Source: a virus. From it: 64,000 nucleotides of DNA. The position numbers were made by a program, and so were the translations under genes. Numbering within the stretch: position 1 is the first letter of the stretch; each line of letters starts with the position of its first letter. Shown here piece after piece: positions 45,723-53,383 of this stretch. The stretch covers positions 39,724 to 103,723 of the IMG/VR virus record IMGVR_UViG_3300032516_000011; one strand, given 5' to 3'. The notes under the pieces were generated by a model. The model worked only from the letters and a program-made list of their open reading frames with translations, was not told where the DNA came from and ran no database searches.

Positions 45723-46048
45723 TTTACTCGAATCCTTTCGTAATTAACCGTGATTTTATCCGCAGATTTGGGTAGTGTGTTATATAGAAATTCTTTTATT
45801 TTGTCGAGTACATTACTTTCATCCCCAATATAAAATATGCTGTCTGCGTTATATTTTGGAGGTCTTATGGAATATACTTTCGTTCTATTATACCCCTCCT
45901 CATAAATTTTAAAAATTGGGTTTGCAGGCCTTTCAATTTGGACTTCACATTCACCTGATGGAAGAATAAAAATATTGATTTTTAGGAAGGGGCTTATAGC
46001 ACCGCTTTTATATAGTATTTGTGCCCATGCTGTTTTGTTTGAGACCAT
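45719..46048 (-). CDS. Hypothetical protein
   Basis: 109 residues, mixed strands and helices (LKINIFILPSGECEVQIERP, then IKEFLYNTLPKSADKITV). No family is recognised. It overlaps both neighbours in a compact operon. Confidence 0.45.
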   Translation of the reverse strand: MVSNKTAWAQILYKSGAISPFLKINIFILPSGECEVQIERPANPIFKIYEEGYNRTKVYSIRPPKYNADSIFYIGDESNVLDKIKEFLYNTLPKSADKITVNYERIRVK

Positions 46049-46427
46049 TTTGCCTCTCTTTCAATTGCTGCTTTTTTTCGTACAGTTTTAAAAGTTTTTT
46101 TTCTTTTTTCTCTTCTGCCGCTTGTTTTTGAGCCTTTGTTTTTTTTGGTTTAATTGGTGTCTGTGGAAGTGTACCTTTTAATTTTGGTTGTTCCACACCC
46201 TCATGAAAAACATTACCTTCTGCATCTACATACACTTTCATAAAATGCCAACCCTTAGCTTTTCGTATACCGTTAGTAGGATGCTGTACCGCTCGAATTT
46301 CTGGAGGTGCCACCATATGAGATACACAATACCAACAAATAACAGACTCAACACTTGAATCTACTTCTACCGCTTGTCCACAACCTTTACTACAAACCAT
46401 TGTCTTGAAAGTGACCATTTTTTTCAT
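46008..46427 (-). CDS. Zinc-finger protein with Lys-rich tail
   Basis: 139 residues from the ATG at 46427; a frame to 46475 exists but would overlap the phosphoesterase gene. CSKGCGQ and CWYC form a zinc ribbon near the start. The last 50 residues are almost all Lys, Gln and Glu (helical, RNA-binding style). It is not recognised. Confidence 0.5.
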   Translation of the reverse strand: MKKMVTFKTMVCSKGCGQAVEVDSSVESVICWYCVSHMVAPPEIRAVQHPTNGIRKAKGWHFMKVYVDAEGNVFHEGVEQPKLKGTLPQTPIKPKKTKAQKQAAEEKKEKKLLKLYEKKQQLKERQNGLKQNSMGTNTI

Positions 46428-46446
46428 GTCTATGGCACTATTTTTG

Positions 46447-46986
46447 CTACTTCTCGCTTTCCGTAACTTTAACATCTCGTGTTTTCATGGTTTCTAAAAG
46501 TTGGTCTAAACTAATTGGTTTGTAGTCATTTACATCGACACAAACATTCCAAGCTTTTTGGTTTTCAAATTGTTTTAATTGTCCTGCATTGTGTACATGT
46601 CCATACAGGTGTATACTGCCACTATGCCGTCTTTCCCAGGAAAGTATAGGATAGTGGAATAAAATTATTTCTTGATGGTCGATTTTCAACTTTAAATAAT
46701 GTCGAACCGATGCGAATTGTTGTTCGTACTCTATCAATGGTAATCGATCATGATTTCCAAGAATGAGGTGTTTAATTCCATTAAGGGGTTCGGCATAAGT
46801 TGATAGTCTGGATGCCATTTTATAAGCAAAATCTCCTATAATATAGACAATATCGGTTGGTTTAATAATCGAATTCCAATTGTCCGTAATGGTGGTATTC
46901 ATATGGTGTACATCGGTAAATGGACGCATACAAAGCTTTATTATATTGGTGTGTCCATAATGTTGGTCACTAGTAAAGTATATCAT
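46447..46986 (-). CDS. Calcineurin-like metallophosphoesterase
   Basis: 179 residues with all family motifs: TSDQHYGHTN (D-x-H), IIGDFAY (G-D), LGNHDR (G-N-H-D) and a GHVHN end motif. Two metal ions are bound by these Asp, His and Asn residues. Small stand-alone members act on nucleotides, RNA ends or cyclic nucleotides. The substrate is not clear here. Confidence 0.8.
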   Translation of the reverse strand: MIYFTSDQHYGHTNIIKLCMRPFTDVHHMNTTITDNWNSIIKPTDIVYIIGDFAYKMASRLSTYAEPLNGIKHLILGNHDRLPLIEYEQQFASVRHYLKLKIDHQEIILFHYPILSWERRHSGSIHLYGHVHNAGQLKQFENQKAWNVCVDVNDYKPISLDQLLETMKTRDVKVTESEK

Positions 46987-47010
46987 TTTTTTTCTTGCAC
47001 CTTAAATTTG

Positions 47011-47082
47011 AGCGGGTAATCAGAATCGGACTGATGTCTCCTGCTTGGAAGGCAGGGGCCCAAGCCACTAGACCACACCCGC
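47011..47082 (-). tRNA. tRNA-Gly(UCC)
   Basis: Acceptor GCGGGTG/TACCCGC (last pair G-U), D-arm, anticodon stem CCTGC/GCAGG with loop CTTCCAA (anticodon TCC), T-loop CCGATTC and discriminator T, which fits tRNA-Gly. CCA is not encoded. Confidence 0.85.
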
Positions 47083-47391
47083 CTGCATACCTTTCGAATA
47101 TGTTAAAATCAGTTGGTTGAAGGGAATAAACCGCATTTCACCAGATAATATATGACGATTACATAGCTGTTTAAGCTTTAGTAATGCGGTACTATGATCA
47201 TCGGCAATAGCAAAATAGCCCGACAATTTCCTAAAGTATCCTTTACTGACAAGTAAGGTGGCTTCTACATCACCTTTACGGACCCATTGAAAAATAATTT
47301 TTGCCGTGTTATGCTTCTCTTCGTCGGTAAAATATAGCGCTTTATATTTATGTTTTTTCATAAAATTTAGAGTGACTATAAAAATAGCCAC
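47068..47391 (-). CDS. Hypothetical protein, GTG start
   Basis: 107 residues, starting with GTG at 47391 behind a good AGGAG site. Basic and beta-rich (KYKALYFTDEEK, GDVEATLLVSKGYFRKL). Its last 15 nt overlap the tRNA-Gly gene. It is not recognised. Confidence 0.45.
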   Translation of the reverse strand: MAIFIVTLNFMKKHKYKALYFTDEEKHNTAKIIFQWVRKGDVEATLLVSKGYFRKLSGYFAIADDHSTALLKLKQLCNRHILSGEMRFIPFNQLILTYSKGMQAGVV

Positions 47392-47403
47392 CCCACTCCT
47401 ACT

Positions 47404-47961
47404 TTAATGATATAAAATTTCAATCAGCATATCTACCAAAGCATTTTTGTTTTGTATACTTGGGTCTGGAGTAGCTCCAATATCAGTTAATAAGTCAATC
47501 AACTCTTGCTCACTAAATTTTGAATCGATCATAGCAATAATTGCTGTTTGATTTGGCCCAATTGTAGCTGTCATATTAAAAGGCCCCAATGAGGTTTGGG
47601 CGTTCGTTGCCAATCCGATTTGTTGGAGTAGTGCCCCTAGGGGATTTCCGGTATTAACAGGTTCAAGTGGAATAGGAACTATTCGTACAATTCGTACAGT
47701 TTTAGTGCACATACTGCAACGTACCTCAGTAGCAGTGTCCTCAACCCAACTCTCCACGAGCGCCGCGTAACGGATTGGGTTTGAAGTATGTTGAAATTTA
47801 TCTTCACATAAGGAAGTGGGACGGGCAGACGTACCATCACGGTGTATGGTAACTTCGAATGTAATATCAATGAGCTCCGCTTCACCAGTCGCGGATCCAT
47901 CGACCCGGACGATTTGCAGATCCTTGTCGCAAAAGTTGCAGTGTGGCTTTCTTAATTTCAT
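47404..47961 (-). CDS. Zinc-binding hypothetical protein
   Basis: 185 residues. CNFC near the start and CSMC near residue 88 can bind zinc together. A glycine-poor middle strand region and a C-terminal helix pair (SEQELIDLLTDIGATPD) follow. It shares an ATGA-type junction with the gene before it. It is not recognised. Confidence 0.5.
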   Translation of the reverse strand: MKLRKPHCNFCDKDLQIVRVDGSATGEAELIDITFEVTIHRDGTSARPTSLCEDKFQHTSNPIRYAALVESWVEDTATEVRCSMCTKTVRIVRIVPIPLEPVNTGNPLGALLQQIGLATNAQTSLGPFNMTATIGPNQTAIIAMIDSKFSEQELIDLLTDIGATPDPSIQNKNALVDMLIEILYH

Positions 47962-48401
47962 TTTGTTTTTTCCTCGACTTCGTTACATTTAGTTTCCTTT
48001 TCAGCTTTTTTTTCATAGAGGTGCACCATTTCTCCCACTATTTTTCTAATGTTTGCAATAGTTGCTCTAATAGTCCCATCAAAATCTTCGAATGGGATAC
48101 CCTGTAAAAAATCATGCCTTGGATGATGTAGCATTACTCTGTGTGTACTAATGCTTCCACGAGACATAACCCACCCAGTAGCCAGAGTGTGGTCTTTACG
48201 CTTTACAATTTTTGTCATATACCAAACAAATCCATTATGAAATACTGGTTTGTTAATACGTTCCATTGCCTTCTTATAAGTCACATGATGGCCTTTTTTA
48301 AATACAGCCCGTGCAAGAGTATCGGTTTTTTGTCGTACTTTACCCAGCGCTATTGTAGCATTTTTATGTTCTTCGCGAAGAATTTCATAGTTCTTGTTCA
48401 T
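47958..48401 (-). CDS. Hypothetical protein
   Basis: 147 residues. The N-terminal helix is basic and the middle (HVTYKKAMERINKPVFHNGFVWYMTKIVKRKDHT) beta-rich. The C-terminus is highly charged. It overlaps the genes on both sides by 1-4 nt. It is not recognised. Confidence 0.45.
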   Translation of the reverse strand: MNKNYEILREEHKNATIALGKVRQKTDTLARAVFKKGHHVTYKKAMERINKPVFHNGFVWYMTKIVKRKDHTLATGWVMSRGSISTHRVMLHHPRHDFLQGIPFEDFDGTIRATIANIRKIVGEMVHLYEKKAEKETKCNEVEEKTK

Positions 48402-48745
48402 TAGTATTTATTGCCCCTCATTTTAAAATATTCTTGCCACACTGTCTTACGATCTTCTTTAGTAAATACTGAGCCCCATTCTTTACCTTGAGTAGGTATT
48501 TGAGGAGGAACTCGAGTAAGAAGGGCACGCTCTAAACTAAGTTTACGCCCCGTATTTTTACTGAATCGATCACGATTACTACATTCCGCTTTGCCTTGAA
48601 TAAGCAGTCGTTTTTCAATGTCTGAAAGTATTTCATAAATATAACACTCTGTGTGCATGCGAAACAATATCCCCCCAGATACAGTTGTAAAATTTGCATG
48701 TCTCCATGTAATGAGATATTTTTTACCGCTCAGTATTGCAAACAT
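48401..48745 (-). CDS. Hypothetical protein
   Basis: 114 residues, basic and probably alpha/beta (KKYLITWRHANFTTVSGGILFRM). It shares a base with its downstream neighbour. It is not recognised. Confidence 0.45.
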   Translation of the reverse strand: MFAILSGKKYLITWRHANFTTVSGGILFRMHTECYIYEILSDIEKRLLIQGKAECSNRDRFSKNTGRKLSLERALLTRVPPQIPTQGKEWGSVFTKEDRKTVWQEYFKMRGNKY

Positions 48746-48896
48746 CTTTAATTTCCTTAATCTGTTTGTGTAACAATTGTTTTAGAAAACGTCTTATTCG
48801 TCTACGGAGTGGCTTTTTTCCTTCCACATCGCCACAAATAATACATCCAATAACTTTACCATGAGTTTTATATGTTTCTTTGAATGTGTCTTTCAT
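48723..48896 (-). CDS. Small zinc-knuckle peptide, 57 residues
   Basis: A short ORF (MKDTFKETYKTHGKVIGC) with one CxxC pair and a very basic middle (KKPLRRRIRRFLKQLLHKQ). It overlaps the next start by 23 nt. The ribosome binding site is weak, so this is a tentative gene. Confidence 0.4.
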   Translation of the reverse strand: MKDTFKETYKTHGKVIGCIICGDVEGKKPLRRRIRRFLKQLLHKQIKEIKDVCNTER

Positions 48897-48916
48897 TGGT
48901 ATTGTAAATAAATTTG

Positions 48917-49044
48917 AGTGTGGGGTCGGAATCGAACCGACGATAGCGATACAACTATATCTTTTAGCACTATTATCTAACTTCTAAATTACTATATATA
49001 TATTTAAATTCTATTTGCTGCCCTTCCACTTGGGCTACCCACAC
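48917..49044 (-). pseudogene. tRNA-like gene, 128 nt, enlarged or broken
   Basis: The ends are tRNA-like: acceptor GTGTGGG/CCCACAC (7 bp), TA, D-arm GCCC/GGGC, T-arm GTCGG-TTCGATT-CCGAC. The middle is about 75 nt of A+T-rich sequence instead of a normal anticodon arm. A stem TTTAG/CTAAA is possible around a TAG or TAA-like anticodon, with a 16-nt loop. It may be a class II (Leu-type) tRNA with an insertion, or a decayed gene. Confidence 0.45.
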
Positions 49045-49057
49045 TCGACACTACTTT

Positions 49058-50158
49058 TCAATCTTTGATATTATAAATTTCCGCCAATGTAAATCCTGTT
49101 GTTTTTTCAGCCTTGATTTTACTGAAATCTTTTTCTATTTTATTTGCCAGTGTTTTTGCCTCTTCTAAATTTAATGCCCTGGTATGAACAGTAGCATAAC
49201 ATCGTCCTGGTCTAAGAAGAGCATCGTCAATATTGGAAATACCATTAAGATTCGTGGATAGAATTATTTTTCTCTTAATTCCCGAAATCATTCCATCTGA
49301 ACCCCCTAACAACTTATACATAAAGGTATTACCATCTTTTCGACTTTTTAGATTAAAATCGATATCTTCAAGAATCATAGCATCGTAGCGTTCACCTAAA
49401 AAACGAACAAAAAATTGATCGTCTTGAAAAATCTTATCTTCCATAGAATATAAGATCGACGGATTCTTTGTACATTTAGCTTTATCCAATGAGTAATCAT
49501 ATGAATCTTCTACCTCGGTATCAGTATTCTTTAGGCTATTTTTTCTTATTCCTATGGTTTTAAGAATATGTTTAATAAGGCGCGTTTTTCCTGTTCCAGG
49601 CGGACCGATAAGTATCATTACCGGAGATTTATGATCAAGATACGCATCTATATAGGCATTAAAATTATTTATATACGGATAAGCTTCAGGATAGACCGTT
49701 TCATCTAACTCTGTTTGTAGATCGACATAATCCATACCATTGCGAGATGTGATAGCCCATGATATGTCCAATGCCATTCGCTGATGAATATACTTACTAA
49801 ATTTTTGTAACACCAGTTCTCTTAATCGTACCGTACGATCAAGTGTTGTGAGAATCCATATTTTAAATCTTACTAATGCTCCTTCATCTCTTATCACCTC
49901 AGATTTTAAAATAAATTCATCATTGATTACAATGATGCTCGCACCTCCGACACTGTAGGTTTTGCCTAAGTCAGCCATAGTATTCAAAATTTCAGCTGTC
50001 CTACATTCAAAGGTTTCTTCTATGTATATTCGTGTATCAAATGTTCCTCTTTCAATAGTTGAAAGAGCAAGGCCTTTGACGTGAATGTCAAAGACCTTTG
50101 CCAGTCCATCATATCCTTCAACTGAGAAATTTAACAGCCTAGATAATTGCTCAGGCAC
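49058..50158 (-). CDS. AAA+ ATPase, BCS1-like C-terminal fold
   Basis: 366 residues. The first 170 form an alpha/beta N-terminal region. The AAA core has Walker A LIGPPGTGKT (about 181-190), Walker B AMILEDID (about 260), sensor 1 ILSTNLN and the LRPGR arginine finger. This is a classic single AAA domain as in BCS1, spastin or phage remodelling ATPases. The substrate is unknown. Confidence 0.8.
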   Translation of the reverse strand: MPEQLSRLLNFSVEGYDGLAKVFDIHVKGLALSTIERGTFDTRIYIEETFECRTAEILNTMADLGKTYSVGGASIIVINDEFILKSEVIRDEGALVRFKIWILTTLDRTVRLRELVLQKFSKYIHQRMALDISWAITSRNGMDYVDLQTELDETVYPEAYPYINNFNAYIDAYLDHKSPVMILIGPPGTGKTRLIKHILKTIGIRKNSLKNTDTEVEDSYDYSLDKAKCTKNPSILYSMEDKIFQDDQFFVRFLGERYDAMILEDIDFNLKSRKDGNTFMYKLLGGSDGMISGIKRKIILSTNLNGISNIDDALLRPGRCYATVHTRALNLEEAKTLANKIEKDFSKIKAEKTTGFTLAEIYNIKD

Positions 50159-50237
50159 TCTATTACTCCTGGTACATACGGCAATAAGATATGCAGTTGT
50201 ACATATATGTTCGTGATTATTACGTGAATTTTGTGTA

Positions 50238-50783
50238 TCAGGTACATCCTAATATCTCTTTTGTTTTGGCATACATGACTTCGTCGATAAAGAACATGAA
50301 TCCGTTATTTAATTCAAGCCATCCTCTTGTACGTGGGTACTCCTTTTTTTGTAAGGCTTCGTATAATTGGACCCGCTCCTTTGAACTTGTTTGTGGAGCT
50401 TTGGAACATGCTTCCTTTGCCCAGACCAAGATTCGACGACGCACTTCATTTTCGTAAGGAATCGGACAAATGTACATTATCATACCTTCGGAGGGACATA
50501 GTATGCCGCTCACCAAGTTTTTCTTATCACCCTCACGCGAAAGAAAGTTTAGTGTTTGTGAAATGCTACCATGTTCAAATTCCGCGGCACCCATGTATTC
50601 GAACGTGAAAATATTTTTTAGTGCCTTCATTGCTTCGGGGGAAAGCCCTCCGTCTTTATATCCACCACCAAATACAAAGGGGTTCACACAATTTATTGGA
50701 GGCTCCAAGCGTTGAATAAGCCAGCTATTTTCCATTTCATGTGCTTCAAGTAGCGTAAGAGGCAATTCACCTGGAAACGACAT
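50238..50783 (-). CDS. Conserved-looking hypothetical protein
   Basis: 181 residues with a striking block FEYMGAAEFEHG (about 80-91) inside an alpha/beta protein, and an ILCPSEGMIMYICPIPY strand region. The block looks conserved and may be an active site, but I cannot name the family. Confidence 0.5.
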   Translation of the reverse strand: MSFPGELPLTLLEAHEMENSWLIQRLEPPINCVNPFVFGGGYKDGGLSPEAMKALKNIFTFEYMGAAEFEHGSISQTLNFLSREGDKKNLVSGILCPSEGMIMYICPIPYENEVRRRILVWAKEACSKAPQTSSKERVQLYEALQKKEYPRTRGWLELNNGFMFFIDEVMYAKTKEILGCT

Positions 50784-50828
50784 AGTATTTAACCTTTCTT
50801 TTTGTTAAAGTTAGTCACTCATACTACC

Positions 50829-51056
50829 TTATACCATATTTGTCGGAGTGGGTTCCAACGTATTTATCATAGGCGCGTCAAATTTTATAGGAGGTGGTTC
50901 TACAATATCTTCAAACACTGCATCTTTAATTTCGTCTACTATAAATATCTTTCCATCATTGCGTCTTAAATGTACCGCGGAAGGGACTGCTGCATGTTCC
51001 GGCAATATATTTAAAACAACAAATTTCTTTCCTTCTATCTCTATGATTTGTTCCAT
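50829..51056 (-). CDS. Small beta-rich hypothetical protein
   Basis: 75 residues, beta strands (IIEIEGKKFVVLNILPEHA, GKIFIVDEIKDAVFEDI) and a Pro-rich acidic tail. It looks like a small beta-barrel or nucleic-acid-binding peptide. It is not recognised. Confidence 0.5.
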   Translation of the reverse strand: MEQIIEIEGKKFVVLNILPEHAAVPSAVHLRRNDGKIFIVDEIKDAVFEDIVEPPPIKFDAPMINTLEPTPTNMV

Positions 51057-51104
51057 ATAGCTCCAGAATAGGTATTATTCGTTCAAATTTGACTTGTAGG
51101 ACCA

Positions 51105-51401
51105 TTATAAGAAATGTATGGCTCGCAGTAGTTGTTTTATACTGTTTTCATCTACTATGACATCATAAACCTGCATAAACTGTATTTGTATTCGTTTCGC
51201 CAAAGAAGGTATATTCTCTCCTATATATAGTAGAGTACATTCTCGATATCCACCCGACAGTGTTTCACGTACTACTATGTCAAGCTCCTCTCCGTACTGG
51301 TCAATAGAATATATACAAGGAATAGGACTAAAGATAGCATTGCTACCTATATTGTTGGCCGGAATAAAAAAGCCACTAAATGAATATTGTGCTAATTTCA
51401 T
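51105..51401 (-). CDS. Small hypothetical protein
   Basis: 98 residues from the ATG at 51401, just outside the tRNA-Thr gene; a frame to 51431 would run into that tRNA. It is beta-rich, with GEELDIVVRETLSGGYRECTLLY. It is not recognised. Confidence 0.45.
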   Translation of the reverse strand: MKLAQYSFSGFFIPANNIGSNAIFSPIPCIYSIDQYGEELDIVVRETLSGGYRECTLLYIGENIPSLAKRIQIQFMQVYDVIVDENSIKQLLRAIHFL

Positions 51402-51404
51402 ATG

Positions 51405-51476
51405 AGCTGACTGGAAGACTCGAACTTCCAATCTGTGGTTTACAAAACCACTGCTTCACCATTAAGCTAAGTCAGC
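51405..51476 (-). tRNA. tRNA-Thr(UGU)
   Basis: Acceptor GCTGACT/AGTCAGC, D-arm GCTT/AAGC, anticodon stem GTGGT/ACCAC with loop TTTGTAA (anticodon TGT), T-arm GGAAG-TTCGAGT-CTTCC. Discriminator T, no CCA. Confidence 0.85.
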
Positions 51477-51650
51477 GAATGGGGGCAAACCAGGCTTTGC
51501 ACTTGGCCCTGTTCCGGCATTCATCATCAGTAGAGTGCTTGTCACTGATGGAGCCCGCGCTTCTCGGGAACCGCACATTCACCCCAATCTCCACCGGTTT
51601 TCAGGGCCGGGGCGATACCAATTACGCTTTATGTCTCCATGTTATTCTAT
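51477..51650 (-). other. Structured gap
   Basis: No secure gene. A 7-bp hairpin CATCAGT/ACTGATG lies near 51526-51553. A short minus-strand frame from GTG without a ribosome binding site ends inside tRNA-Thr and is not called. It could be a leader or a small RNA. Confidence 0.3.
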
Positions 51651-51974
51651 TCATAATATTCGTCCTAATCCCCATCGTTCATATGGTATGTGGTTAGCGT
51701 TACAAGCTACCGCCATTCTATTGACTCCCGCGGGATTTAAAGATATGATGATTACTTTTTTCACGATAGCTTTATCGTGTTCGAGAAGGCCAACAAGAAA
51801 ATCATAACCATCCATTCCCATACCGAGATCGTGATCGAGATAAAGGATATCGATAATGGATTTGGTATCCAGTATAAACTCTGCTGCCTCTTCTCCTGTA
51901 CGGAAGACTTTGACGTCATCGGCATTTATTCCATACCATGCCGGATCCTTCATGTCATCTAGAAAAATTTTCAT
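51651..51974 (-). CDS. Cyclic-phosphate processing receiver-like domain protein
   Basis: 107 residues from the ATG at 51974, chosen for the GAGG upstream (a frame to 52010 exists). MKIFLDDMKDP, then VKVFRTGEEAAEFI, then DILYLDHDLGMGMDGYDFL match small receiver-like domains described as cyclic-phosphate processing. These keep the receiver acidic pocket (DD and DHDLG) but not the usual phosphorelay context. It may process cyclic phosphates, perhaps linked to RNA ends. Role is inferred. Confidence 0.6.
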   Translation of the reverse strand: MKIFLDDMKDPAWYGINADDVKVFRTGEEAAEFILDTKSIIDILYLDHDLGMGMDGYDFLVGLLEHDKAIVKKVIIISLNPAGVNRMAVACNANHIPYERWGLGRIL

Positions 51975-52140
51975 TGGAAGGCTTTTCCTCTTTTTTATTA
52001 AATCGTTCACAAATATCGCGACAATTTTTGCCAGCCTCTTTTAATTTATATTTTATTGCCCATCCATACCAACAATTCCTACACGGATGATTTGGTATAG
52101 TCGATAATGTATAGTCTGGATGTAGTTCACATTTTATCAT
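51955..52140 (-). CDS. Small cysteine-rich protein
   Basis: 61 residues from the ATG at 52140, preceded by AGAGGAAAG; a longer frame to 52239 lacks a site. Cysteines (KCELHPDY, HPCRNCWYGW, NCRDIC) suggest a zinc fold. It overlaps the start of the receiver-like gene. It is not recognised. Confidence 0.5.
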   Translation of the reverse strand: MIKCELHPDYTLSTIPNHPCRNCWYGWAIKYKLKEAGKNCRDICERFNKKEEKPSNENFSR

Positions 52141-52265
52141 GGTTCTTTCCTCTTTATAGCTTTCTAACCCCCCTAACGATATGGCGAAAATTGCTGGAGC
52201 GCTTTCGTTTAGCGCACTTACAAAAGTAACACTTCCCATTTAAGGGCGTCCACCTCAGCAACTTG

Positions 52266-52339
52266 TACTCCTGACGGGGCTCGAACCCATAATTACCACC
52301 TTGAAAGGGTGGTGACTTAACCAGTTTGTCTACAGGAGC
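52266..52339 (-). tRNA. tRNA-Glu(UUC)
   Basis: Acceptor GCTCCTG/CAGGAGT (first pair G-U), D-arm GAC/GTC, anticodon stem CCACC/GGTGG with loop CTTTCAA (anticodon TTC), T-arm ATGGG-TTCGAGC-CCCGT. No CCA. It lies 3 nt after tRNA-Asn. Confidence 0.85.
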
Positions 52340-52342
52340 GTG

Positions 52343-52414
52343 CTCACCCAGATGGATTTGAACCAACGACTTCGCGGTTAACAGCCGCGCGTTCTACCAC
52401 TGAACTATGGGTGA
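52343..52414 (-). tRNA. tRNA-Asn(GUU)
   Basis: Acceptor TCACCCA/TGGGTGA, D-arm GTTC/GAAC, anticodon stem CGCGG/CCGCG with loop CTGTTAA (anticodon GTT), T-arm with loop TTCAAAT. Discriminator G, as usual for Asn. No CCA. Confidence 0.87.
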
Positions 52415-52558
52415 ATATGAAGAAGTAGTCGAGTATTTACGCCACGCTTAAACGGTCTCGATAGTTTTTACTTGGCACTACTCTTCGTATGGGGTGTTAA
52501 ACAAACTGTTGGCGCATTGCATGTCATCGCTACATGTTTGTGAGTTATATTTTTTTTG

Positions 52559-52631
52559 TGGACCTAACAGGAATCGAACCTGCGATGTCCTGATTGCAGG
52601 TCAGGTGCTCTCCCAACTGAGCTATAGGCCC
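52559..52631 (-). tRNA. tRNA-Ala(UGC)
   Basis: Acceptor GGGCCTA/TAGGTCC, with a G3-U70 identity pair typical of tRNA-Ala. D-arm GCTC/GAGC, anticodon stem CCTGA/TCAGG with loop CCTGCAA (anticodon TGC), T-arm GCAGG-TTCGATT-CCTGT. No CCA. Confidence 0.88.
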
Positions 52632-52717
52632 CGGGGTGGTGATGCTGGTGTGACTCATAAAGTCCTGGCTTATTCTGGTATCAGGTTCTTTTGCCTGACC
52701 GAACCAACATCATCGTA

Positions 52718-52791
52718 CACGTCAGGAGGGACTTGAACCCCCAACCTGCGGTTTTGGAGACCGCTGCTCTAGCCAATTGAGCTACTGACGT
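52718..52791 (-). tRNA. tRNA-Trp(CCA)
   Basis: Acceptor ACGTCAG/CTGACGT, D-arm GCTC/GAGC, anticodon stem GCGGT/ACCGC with loop CTCCAAA (anticodon CCA), T-arm GGGGG-TTCAAGT-CCCTC. Discriminator G as expected for Trp. No CCA. Confidence 0.87.
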
Positions 52792-52795
52792 ATAG

Positions 52796-52866
52796 TTGCG
52801 GGAGAGGGACTTGAACCCCCAGCAACGGGTTATGAGCCCGCCAAGTTACCATTACTCCATCCCGCA
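52796..52866 (-). tRNA. tRNA-Met(CAU), initiator-like
   Basis: Acceptor TGCGGGA/TCCCGCA, anticodon loop CTCATAA (CAT). The anticodon stem GCGGG/CCCGT carries three G-C pairs in a row (G29-G31 with C39-C41), the main mark of initiator tRNAs. The first pair is U1-A72 rather than the usual mismatched C1-A72. The cloverleaf otherwise resembles bacterial initiator tRNA. Its anticodon-stem feature is the one IF3 reads, and IF3 is encoded in this window. No CCA. Confidence 0.8.
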
Positions 52867-52879
52867 AGGATAATGTAAT

Positions 52880-52952
52880 TGGATACGAGAGCAGGACTTG
52901 AACCTGCAACTCTAGGGTGCGGCCCCAGCAAGCTACATTGCTCTATCTCGTA
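52880..52952 (-). tRNA. tRNA with unclear anticodon (CCA encoded)
   Basis: Acceptor TACGAGA/TCTCGTA, D-arm GAGC/GCTT with a short loop, T-arm GCAGG-TTCAAGT-CCTGC, discriminator T and an encoded CCA. The anticodon arm CTGGG/CCTAG has loop GCCGCAC, with C where U33 is normally fixed, so the anticodon (CGC by position) is doubtful. It may be a decaying or unusual tRNA. Confidence 0.55.
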
Positions 52953-52959
52953 TTCATAT

Positions 52960-53180
52960 AAAGGAGGGTGGTTGCCCTTACGTTGATGAGACGTCGTTGA
53001 GTTATCAGCTCGACCTCCACCCTCAAAACGGGATGCTCTGGGCTCGACGTTCTGGGTATTTATCGCATCCTTTTGGTACATTTCCCCAGCCCACTATAGA
53101 AACAAGTCACTGACAATCCTGGAACCACATCGATTTCACGCGCTCCTGAGCTCTGTCTAGGGTTCAGTGAGTGTATGAAT
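52960..53180 (-). other. Structured tRNA-array spacer
   Basis: Three hairpin-closed segments on the minus strand: CACTGA/TCAGTG (53171-53111), GGATGC/GCATCC (53073-53033), and GAGGGTGG/CCACCCTC (53025-52964). The last includes ACGT-CTCATCA-ACGT, an anticodon-like arm with CAT, but no T-arm. They could be tRNA-like RNAs without normal arms, or remnants. No protein gene is seen. Confidence 0.35.
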
Positions 53181-53383
53181 TATTATTACTACTGAAACAC
53201 GAATCGTATTTCATTTGAACACCGTAGCATAGAGGTTGTATACCGTATGATAGAGTGCCCATGTCTTCTTTGCGATTGTGAGTATACTTATTTCTGTTCT
53301 TGGTGCCCTTTCCTGGCCTTCCCAGGTAGCGATTCCTGTGCAACAACCCGAAGGGTGTAGCAGGGACCAAGGAAAGAGCGGTA

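Noticed and set aside
51477-51605. Short minus-strand peptide (starts VEIGVNVRF)
   Set aside because: It begins at GTG with no ribosome binding site and ends inside tRNA-Thr; the coding look may be chance.
52494-52736. 80-residue plus-strand ORF
   Set aside because: It reads through the tRNA-Ala gene backwards and has no ribosome binding site.
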